Positions 36,056 to 42,987 of a stretch of DNA of 51,258 nucleotides are shown here, one piece after another (position 1 is the first letter of the stretch; the number at the start of each line of letters is the position of its first letter). Under the pieces are notes generated by a model, which did not search any database, had not been told where the DNA came from, and worked only from the letters and a program-made list of their open reading frames with translations. The translations under genes were made by a program, and so were the position numbers. Location of the stretch: NCBI RefSeq assembly GCF_014698065.1, contig NZ_JACJSI010000046.1, positions 1 to 51,258 of the forward strand, given 5' to 3'. This DNA comes from Nostoc flagelliforme FACHB-838 (GTDB lineage: Bacteria; Cyanobacteriota; Cyanobacteriia; Cyanobacteriales; Nostocaceae).

Positions 36056-37105
36056 ATGGCTTTATATGCTGAATTACATAGACATCTGGGCGGCTCGGTC
36101 GTACCAAGAGTTTTATGGCGATATTTTGAGCGACATTCTTCGGAGTTGATTTCCCGCTTTACTGACTATTCACAATTTGAAGATTTTTACACCCGTCCAC
36201 GCAACACCTTAGATGAGTATCTAGAGTTACACACCTTGGTAGAAAGTGTGCAAACTGTGGAGACTTTGCCTTACTTCATCTATCGCTTGGTGCGGGGTGC
36301 TTATATATTTGAAAATTTGGCTTATCTGGAACTGCGCTACACTCCCTATTTGCGGACACCTGAGCATCTGAGTCAAGCGGAAAGAATTGACAAGATGGCA
36401 GAAATTGTGCAAGTAGTAGGACTTGCCAGCCACCAGCCAGAATATCCAATTGTTACTAGCCAAATTCTCTGTATGCACACGCGCCTACCTTATGAGGTGA
36501 ACAAGGCGATTGTTGATTTAGCGGCACAAAATAAACAGTATGTCTGTGCAGTAGATGTAGCAGGGGGTGATAGCTATTATGCTGATCGCTTAGAAGAATG
36601 GATTAGTCTATATGATTATGCGCGATCGCTGGGCGTTAACACTACCGGACATCTATATGAAACCACCGCTGGCTGTTACCCCGAACTATTACCCTATCTC
36701 ATGCGAATCGGCCACGGCATCCAAATTCCCCTACTATATCCAGAGTTACTTAATGATGTAGCTCGACGCGGACAATGTTTAGAGGTTTGCCCGACAACTT
36801 ACCTGCAAACTGGTACTTTGCAGGATATCCGTCAACTCAAATTAGTTTTTGACCGTTGTTTTAATGCTGGGGTCGATATCGCTATCTGTACTGATAATGC
36901 TGGATTGCACAATGTACGTCTACCGTTTGAGTATGAAAATCTCTTGACTTACAACATTATTAGTTTTGAACAACTACAAGCTTGTCAGGATGCAGCTTTC
37001 CGCCATGCTTTTGCTTGGCCTTACAGCCAACGTCCCGCATCCCTGTTGAACGGTTTACTCAAACCTGAACCACCTAAAGTTTTGGCAACAAGGGATAGTA
37101 ATTAA
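36056..37105 (+). CDS. Adenosine deaminase family protein
   Basis: 349 aa from ATG 36056 (MALYAELHRHLGGS); an earlier ATG at 36011 adds 15 residues not seen in the family. Zn site: HRH in ELHRHLGGSV; HLYE in TTGHLYETTAG (His and catalytic Glu); RIGHGIQI; CTDNAGLHN with the Asp ligand; LEVCPTTYLQTG. These match adenosine deaminases, although spacing and the DNAG in place of DDP suggest a variant substrate. It would turn adenosine into inosine in purine salvage. Confidence 0.85.
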   Translation: MALYAELHRHLGGSVVPRVLWRYFERHSSELISRFTDYSQFEDFYTRPRNTLDEYLELHTLVESVQTVETLPYFIYRLVRGAYIFENLAYLELRYTPYLRTPEHLSQAERIDKMAEIVQVVGLASHQPEYPIVTSQILCMHTRLPYEVNKAIVDLAAQNKQYVCAVDVAGGDSYYADRLEEWISLYDYARSLGVNTTGHLYETTAGCYPELLPYLMRIGHGIQIPLLYPELLNDVARRGQCLEVCPTTYLQTGTLQDIRQLKLVFDRCFNAGVDIAICTDNAGLHNVRLPFEYENLLTYNIISFEQLQACQDAAFRHAFAWPYSQRPASLLNGLLKPEPPKVLATRDSN

Positions 37106-37533
37106 CGACCAGCTAGAGGTCAATACTTTTCGGGTTTTGGGGAAAAGGGGAAAGGGAAAGGATTTGAATTTACCTTTCCCCCTTTGCCTTGTAAAACCTG
37201 GTTGACCCCATTGCAAACGGGTCTTTAAATCATGGACATCAGCAACTAAACTATTACTCATAAGCTTTTCGTGGTTATCGTCTCATAAGCAATTTACCAA
37301 AAATCGCCTTTCAATTGAGTTTTATTGACAATTAATCAAAATTTCTCGTTAATTCGCTTTCTTATCTCCCCAGCTAAGGGTAAGCTAAAGCTACATCTTC
37401 CCCAGTCTTTTTATTATTTAAAAGACCCTTTGACAAGCTCAGGGCAATACGCTGCGCGTAGCTTGCTTCACTGTAAAGGGTATAATTTTTAATTGATTTC
37501 TTCCTCTGCCCCAGAAGCTATAAACTATAATTT
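37106..37533. other. Intergenic, 430 bp, low complexity and hairpins, no gene
   Basis: GGGAAAGG (37154) pairs with CCTTTCCC (37173), a possible terminator of the deaminase gene. A second imperfect repeat at ~37417-37480 holds GACAAGCTCAGGGCAATACG and ACGCTGCGCGTAGCTTGC. The mutL promoter lies to its right. Confidence 0.45.
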
Positions 37534-39267
37534 ATGGCATCTACTATTCAAGCTCTACCAACAGAAGTCGTATATCTTATTACAGCTGGTGAGGTAATTG
37601 ACTCTTTAGCCTCTGTGGTGCGGGAATTGGTAGAAAATTCCCTAGACGCAGGTGCAACGCGAATTGTGGTTTCTCTATGGCCGCAGCAATGGCGAATTCG
37701 TGTGGCAGATAATGGTTGTGGAATGAACCTGGATGATTTGCAGCAAGCAGCCACAGCCCACAGCACTAGTAAAATTCGCTCTAGTGCCGATTTATGGAAA
37801 ATTAACAGCTTGGGGTTTCGTGGTGAAGCGTTGCATAGTTTGACGACTCTGGCAGATTTAGAAATTTTGAGTCGTCCTGTGGGTGGAAAATTAGGATGGC
37901 GGATTAGCTATGGCGATGGTGGGAAAGTTGTGCAACTTGAAGTAACTGCGATCGCACCTGGTACAGTAGTGACAGTTTCTCATCTTTTCGGTAATTGCTC
38001 ATCTCGTCGTCAAGGATTGCCCACAGCAGCACAGCAAATGAAAGCCGTGCAAGCCACAATTCACCAAATTGCCCTGTGTCATCCCCACGTCACCTGGCAA
38101 GTTTGCCAAAATGACCGTCAATGGTTCACCATTTCTCCCGCCGCGACAACTGGACAATTAATACCGCAGATTTTAACGCAAGTACGACAAGGTGACTTGC
38201 AAGAAGTGAAACTCGAAATACCCAACCCTCCCTACCAATCCCCAGTAGAGACAGAATTAATCGTATCTCTTCCCAGTACAGACACGATTAATCGCGTCTC
38301 TCTTCACTCCTCACTAAATTTAGTGGTAGGATTACCCGATCGCTGTCATCGTCATCGTCCAGATTGGGTGCGTGTAGCCATCAACGGACGGATGGTTAAG
38401 ACACCGGAATTAGAGCAAACGATATTATCAGCATTTCATAGAACATTACCACGCGATCGCTATCCAATTTGTTTCCTACATCTTGCCATTTCCCCCGAGC
38501 AAATTAATTGGAATCGCAATCCAGCAAAAACAGAAATTTACCTCAACGAAATCATTTATTGGCAAGAGCAAATTACCCAAGCAATTAACCAAGCACTCAG
38601 CATCTCTTCTAACAATCTCAAAGAAGCTGTCCACACAACACGAGTTAGTAAATTACTCAAAGTTGCAGAAGCAAAAGGCGGCTACAATTTCAATCCTCAA
38701 AATCCCAATGAAAATCACAAAACTCCTAACACCTTGAAAGCTGTTGCTCAAGTTAGCAACACTTATATTGTGGCGGAACATTCTGGAGGAATGTGGTTAG
38801 TAGAACAGCACATTGCCCATGAGCGAGTTTTGTATGAGCAATTGTGTGATGATTGGCAACTTGTTCCCGTCGAACCGCCAATTATTCTTTATCAATTATC
38901 GCCAGCGCAAGTATCGCAATTGCAACGCATCGGTTTAGAAATAGACCCCTTTGGCGAACAACTTTGGGCAGTGCGAAACATACCCGCACCTTTGCAACAG
39001 CGAGACGACTGTGCAGAAGCAATTTTAGAACTTAGTTGGGGAGGCGATTTACAAACAGCCCAAGTAGCCGTCGCCTGTCGCAGTGCCATTCGTAATGGTA
39101 CACCTATGAATCAACAAGAAATGCAAACACTTTTAGATAATTGGCAACGCACTCGCAACCCTCGCACTTGTCCCCACGGGCGCCCAATTTATTTATCTTT
39201 AGAAGAATCAGCTTTAGCTCGGTTTTTCCGGCGTAATTGGGTAATTGGTAAAAGTCATGGAATTTGA
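37534..39267 (+). CDS. mutL: DNA mismatch repair protein MutL
   Basis: 577 aa. GHKL ATPase N-terminus: LITAGEVIDSLASVVRELVE (N-box Glu, Asn), DNGCGMNLDDLQQAATAHST (GFRGEAL follows). The C-terminal domain has EQHIAHERVLYEQ where endonuclease-type MutL has DQHAAHER, and CRSAIRNGTPM plus CPHGRPIYLSL metal-binding segments, so endonuclease activity is likely but with Asp to Glu in the core motif. Residues ~237-260 of the linker derive from a DNA repeat (see 38243-38312). In cyanobacteria MutL's role in repair is less clear than in E. coli. Stop lies 20 bp from the end of the cas12k remnant. Confidence 0.93.
   Translation: MASTIQALPTEVVYLITAGEVIDSLASVVRELVENSLDAGATRIVVSLWPQQWRIRVADNGCGMNLDDLQQAATAHSTSKIRSSADLWKINSLGFRGEALHSLTTLADLEILSRPVGGKLGWRISYGDGGKVVQLEVTAIAPGTVVTVSHLFGNCSSRRQGLPTAAQQMKAVQATIHQIALCHPHVTWQVCQNDRQWFTISPAATTGQLIPQILTQVRQGDLQEVKLEIPNPPYQSPVETELIVSLPSTDTINRVSLHSSLNLVVGLPDRCHRHRPDWVRVAINGRMVKTPELEQTILSAFHRTLPRDRYPICFLHLAISPEQINWNRNPAKTEIYLNEIIYWQEQITQAINQALSISSNNLKEAVHTTRVSKLLKVAEAKGGYNFNPQNPNENHKTPNTLKAVAQVSNTYIVAEHSGGMWLVEQHIAHERVLYEQLCDDWQLVPVEPPIILYQLSPAQVSQLQRIGLEIDPFGEQLWAVRNIPAPLQQRDDCAEAILELSWGGDLQTAQVAVACRSAIRNGTPMNQQEMQTLLDNWQRTRNPRTCPHGRPIYLSLEESALARFFRRNWVIGKSHGI
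38243..38312. repeat. Palindromic repeat inserted in frame in the mutL linker
   Basis: Two tandem imperfect palindromes, AGTAGAGACAGAATTAATCG/TATCTCT and AGACACGATTAATCGCGTCT, a repeat type that normally lies between genes. Translated as PVETELIVSLPSTDTINRVS, in the flexible linker between the ATPase and C-terminal domains. Confidence 0.75.
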
Positions 39268-39286
39268 TGGAAGTCGGCGGGAAACT

Positions 39287-39916
39287 CTATCCCGCAAGTG
39301 GCGTTTTACTAGATTGTCTTAAAAGGCTGTCTTGCCAAGATTTTGCCTCGGACTCATTTGTTGGAACGTTATGAGTAGCAACGACAATAGTTTCTAACCA
39401 TTTGGCATCGGTTAAATCTCGACCTTTGGGAATTCTTGCCTCTAGCTGTTCTCTGAGGCGTTCAATCTGTATTTCAAGTTTACGGCGGCGTTGAGTAAAT
39501 TTTTTAGCGTCTTCCTCTTTATCCTTGATTTTGCAACCATTTTTGAGCAAATAGCTGATCGCACAACGAGTCAAGTTATCTTCTGTCTTGGGATAGGACT
39601 AAAATAAGTTCTTTGATAAACTCTTGCTATCTAAATTTTGAGGTTTTTTGGGCTTTTTAGCTTTTTTTACATTCGTTGATTGAGTTTCAGCAGTACTAAG
39701 GGGAGCAAATTCAGCCAAAACTTTAGCAGCTTTAGTACGAAGACTATCTAAGCTGACACCACTATTTTCGACCAATTCAACATCACTGTTAAGCATTTCC
39801 AACCAGCGAATTTTGCCTTCTAGTTGGAACTGCGATCGCTTCATCAACGCAAACCAAGATTTGTAGATGTAGTTCACCAATGCGATCGCACTCGTGTAAA
39901 ACCGTGCAGGCTGACC
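39287..39916 (-). pseudogene. cas12k: cas12k remnant (type V-K CRISPR effector), truncated at both ends
   Basis: The minus frame from GQPARFYTSAIALVNYIYKS (Gly at 39916) through KIRWLEMLNSDVELVENSG, SLSKNLF, TAG (39599-39601), SYPKTEDNLTRCAISYLLKN, KKFTQRRRKLEIQIERL, PKGRDLTDAKWLETIVVATH and NESEAKSWQDSLLRQSSKTP (39299) matches residues ~70-275 of Cas12k as I know it from Scytonema and Anabaena CAST systems. Only about 206 of ~640 codons remain; the N-terminal ~70 and the whole RuvC-like C-terminal part are gone, and one in-frame stop splits what is left. Cas12k is the nuclease-dead guide-RNA effector that directs Tn7-like transposition. The remnant ends 32 bp from mutL. Confidence 0.9.
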
Positions 39917-39956
39917 AGAGCCGGAGTTATTTATTTCAGGTAAAGGTAAGCGGTTT

Positions 39957-40106
39957 ATGTTGTTGTCCAAAGCACAGGAGCGTTCGCTTGAGCTTGTGGA
40001 GTTTGACAGAAAAAAGGCGATCGCATCTCTAGAACAAGGTCAACCTGTGATTCCTGTGTGGTTAGATATCATTTATCAACAATTAGCCGAGAAACTGGGA
40101 AAATAG
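39957..40106 (+). CDS. Small ORF upstream of hsdM, doubtful
   Basis: 49 aa reading MLLSKAQERSLELVEFDRKK, then ASLEQGQPVIPVWLDIIYQQ and LAEKLGK. Helical with a plausible small-protein composition, but the start overlaps the flank of the cas12k remnant and no Shine-Dalgarno is evident. It could be the tail of a truncated gene. Position 88 bp before hsdM suggests a former member of the same operon. Confidence 0.35.
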   Translation: MLLSKAQERSLELVEFDRKKAIASLEQGQPVIPVWLDIIYQQLAEKLGK

Positions 40107-40135
40107 GGATTCTGTTTCATAAGATAGAAGCGATG

Positions 40136-40182
40136 TCTTCTCTACGAGAGGCTTTGCCAACGACGAGCTTCGCTAACGCAGG
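40136..40182. repeat. Dispersed repeat just upstream of hsdM
   Basis: TCTTCTCTACGAGAGGCTTT and the following GCCAACGACGAGCTTCGCTAAC belong to the same family as copies at 17048, 23793 and 24778. The hsdM ribosome binding site (GGAG at 40181-40184) abuts it. Confidence 0.6.
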
Positions 40183-40193
40183 AGTTAAATAAA

Positions 40194-41837
40194 GTGCCGC
40201 GTGGAACAAGGAAAAACAGTAAAAAGCAAGCAGAGGAAAATGGTTCTGGAGATTTACCACTTCTACAGTTAGCGAACCAAGCTGATGAGCGTTTGGATAT
40301 TCCCGCAATGGAACAATGGCTGTGGGATGCTGCTTGTAAGATACGCGGTTCGACGGATGCACCAAAATTCAAGGATTTTATTCTGCCGCTAATTTTCTAC
40401 AAACGGCTGTCTGATGTATTTGATGATGAGTATGAAAAATGCGCCGAGAAATTTGGGGGTGGAGACTTAGCCCGTGCTTTCATTGAAGCAGATCACAAAG
40501 ATGCAATTAAAAATAACCGTCAGCCGATTGTGCGTTACTATGTCCCCCACGAATACCGTTGGGATGCGATTCGCTTTCATCCTAAAGATGGCTTAGGAGA
40601 ATTTATCACAACGGCAATGCGGGAGGTGGCAAAGCGCAACCCTGGATTATCGGGAACGCTGACGCTGAAGGATTATAACGAGAAGCAAAGCAATCAACGC
40701 GTTTTGGATGATGACCGTTTGAAAGACTTGATTGAAGTCATCAGTCGGCATCGGTTGGGGTTGAAGAATACCAATGCGGATGTCTTGGGGGAAGCCTATG
40801 AGTATCTGCTGCGGAAGTTTGCCGAAGGACAGGGGCAAAGTGCGGGGGAGTTTCTGACACCATCAGAGGTGGGTTGGTTGATTGCGGAAATTATTGACCC
40901 TGAACCCTACACGAAGATTTATGACCCCACTTGTGGATCGGGTAGGTTATTGACTAAGCCGCGTCTGGTATTCAACCGCAAGCATCCAGGGGAGGAGAGT
41001 AAAGCACCTCGGTTATTTGGGCAAGAGTTGAACTGGACAACTTTTGCGATCGCTAAAATGAATATGTTTTTGCAGGATTTTACTGACACACAAATTGAGA
41101 TTGGCGATACATTCAGGCAACCTAAATTTACGGTTGACAAAAAGGTAATGCGCTTTGATTATGTGGTTGCTAATCCGATGTGGAATCAGGACAACTACGG
41201 CGCAGATGCTTATGAGGAAGATTCTTTTGAACGGTTTCAGGACGGAATTGCATCCAAATCTTTAGCAGATTGGGGATGGGTGCAGCATATTTGGGCATCG
41301 CTAAAAGATAATGGACGGGCGGCGGTTGTTTTGGATACAGGTGCAGTGTCTCGCGGTTCGGGGAGTCAGAACAAAAATCAAGAAAGAGACATTCGCAAGG
41401 TATTTGTGGAAAGGGATAGAGTTGAAGGGGTGATTTTGCTACCTGAAAACCTGTTTTATAACACGACTGCACCAGGGGTGATAATTTTGTTAAATCGCCT
41501 GAAACCTCTCAATCGTAAAGGCGAGTTTTTGCTGATTAATGCTGCTGATTATTTTGTGAAGGGCGATCCGAAGAATATTTTGACGCAGGAAGGAATTAAG
41601 GCGGTTGATGAGGTTTATTGCAATTGGGAAACGCGAGAGAAGCTGAGTAAAGTTGTTAAGTTAGAAGAGTTGAGGGAAGCGTATTATAATCTTAGTCCGT
41701 CGCAGTTTGTAGATGTTAGCGATAAAGTTGTGCATCGTTCCATTGAGGATATTTTGACAGATTTGGCAGTAGCAAGACAAGAGAGGGAATGGGCAGATAA
41801 AGATTTAGCTGAGGTGCTTGCTAATTTGAGACTTTAG
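40194..41837 (+). CDS. hsdM: Type I restriction-modification system, methyltransferase (M) subunit
   Basis: 547 aa from a GTG at 40194, with GGAG 9 bp upstream. N-terminal HsdM helical domain (LWDAACKIRGSTDAPKFKDF, LIFYKRLSDVFDDEY). SAM motif I YDPTCGSGRLLTKP. Motif IV reads ANPMWNQDNYG, a variant of NPP(Y/F). Also GEFLTPSEVGWLIAEIID and LPENLFYNTTAPGVIILLNR. It would methylate adenine within the site chosen by HsdS and also forms part of the restriction complex. It is the first gene of hsdM-hsdS-hsdR-peptidase on the plus strand, inside a decayed CAST. The gene looks intact, but without a working HsdS it should be inactive. Confidence 0.93.
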   Translation: MPRGTRKNSKKQAEENGSGDLPLLQLANQADERLDIPAMEQWLWDAACKIRGSTDAPKFKDFILPLIFYKRLSDVFDDEYEKCAEKFGGGDLARAFIEADHKDAIKNNRQPIVRYYVPHEYRWDAIRFHPKDGLGEFITTAMREVAKRNPGLSGTLTLKDYNEKQSNQRVLDDDRLKDLIEVISRHRLGLKNTNADVLGEAYEYLLRKFAEGQGQSAGEFLTPSEVGWLIAEIIDPEPYTKIYDPTCGSGRLLTKPRLVFNRKHPGEESKAPRLFGQELNWTTFAIAKMNMFLQDFTDTQIEIGDTFRQPKFTVDKKVMRFDYVVANPMWNQDNYGADAYEEDSFERFQDGIASKSLADWGWVQHIWASLKDNGRAAVVLDTGAVSRGSGSQNKNQERDIRKVFVERDRVEGVILLPENLFYNTTAPGVIILLNRLKPLNRKGEFLLINAADYFVKGDPKNILTQEGIKAVDEVYCNWETREKLSKVVKLEELREAYYNLSPSQFVDVSDKVVHRSIEDILTDLAVARQEREWADKDLAEVLANLRL

Positions 41838-41874
41838 ATTTTGTTTGGATTAATTTTTTCAGGAGGATAGGATA

Positions 41875-42008
41875 ATGACTCAAGGAATTGATAAAGAACA
41901 AATAGTGATTGATGAATTTAAAATGGTAAGAATGAGTGAATTGATTACGGCGAGTTGTGTGTTGAGCTAGATAGTGATTTTCGCGTTTATCGGAAGAATA
42001 AAAATTAA
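41875..42008 (+). pseudogene. Tiny frameshifted gene between hsdM and hsdS
   Basis: AGGAGGATAGGATA precedes ATG 41875, an excellent ribosome binding site. The frame gives MTQGIDKEQIVIDEFKMVRM and stops at TAG 41968; the adjacent frame continues ELDSDFRVYRKNKN to TAA 42008. Together they look like one small protein with a frameshift. Function unknown. Confidence 0.45.
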
Positions 42009-42054
42009 ATGATTGATTTTATTATTGCTGATGGAATATGAAAGAGGGGTAGGA

Positions 42055-42987
42055 ATGGATCAAATGCAAGTGCCGCCTCATTGGAAAATTGTAAAGTTGG
42101 GGGATATGGTTAGAGAGTCTATCAGAGATGGTGTACACCAAACTCCAACTTATGTAAATTACGGTATTCCTTTTATTAAAGGTAAAGAGATTTTTGATAA
42201 TAAGGTAAGTTTTGCAAACTGTTCTTATATTTCTTTGGAAGAACATTTAAAAATTAGCAAATAAGTAAAGCCAGAATTGGAAGATATTTTATTAACTAAA
42301 GTTGGAACAGTAGGAAACGTTGCAATTATTGAGACATCTAAGAATTTTAGTATCTTTGTTCAGGTTGCTTTAATAAAGCCAAAACTAGATGAAGTAGATT
42401 CTAGATTTTTAATGTATGTACTTCATTCTAGATGTGGTCAGGAAGAAATAGCGTCCAAATCCTCTCAGTCAACTATGCGTTTTATAGGAACGCAAAAAAT
42501 AGCTACGATTAAAATTCCTCTTCCCCCACTCCCTGAACAAAAAACGATCGCACACACTCTGCGAACCATCCAGAAAGCCAAAGAAACCCGTCAGCGAGAG
42601 TTAGAACTGGAACGGGAACGCAAAGCTGCACTGATGCAGTATCTCTTTACTCATGGCGCTCATAACGAACAGCGTGAGAAGAATAAAATAGGTAAAATTC
42701 CTAAGAGTTGGAGCATTGTTCCTTTTAAAAGTATCACAGTTTCAGGAACTCAAAACGGTATTTATAAGAGCAAAGAGTTTTACGGTAGAGGCTATCAAAT
42801 AGCCGATATGAAGGATATTTTCAAGGGTGAAATTTTAGAAATTGTGGTAACTTTACAGGCTTGCGATCGCAAAATTCAAGCCCTAGAGAAAGAACTCACC
42901 CTTATCGACGAACTCTTCCACGCCATGCTAGAACAACTGATGACAGGTAAAATTTCCACCCAACCCTTAACTGAGACTTACGTATGA
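42055..42987 (+). pseudogene. hsdS: Type I restriction-modification specificity (S) subunit, broken
   Basis: Starts at ATG 42055 (MDQMQVPPHWKIVKLGD), the usual HsdS opening. TRD1 is interrupted by TAA at 42262 (ISK-stop-VKPELEDILLTKVGTVG in the same frame). The central conserved helix is present (IPLPPLPEQKTIAHTLRTIQ, KAKETRQRELELERERKAAL). TRD2 begins (IPKSWSIVPFKSITVSGTQN) but jumps after ~50 residues (GEILEIVVTLQACDRKIQAL) straight into the second helix and the MLEQLMTGKI end, so about 100 residues of TRD2 are deleted. ATGA overlap with hsdR. With both recognition domains damaged, the system cannot be expected to work unless another S subunit complements it. Confidence 0.9.

Noticed and set aside
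39287..40110. CRISPR array or tracrRNA beside the cas12k remnant
   Set aside because: I looked for direct repeats with ~35-nt spacers and for the GTTGAAAG-type repeat end known from V-K systems; none is visible up to mutL or hsdM.
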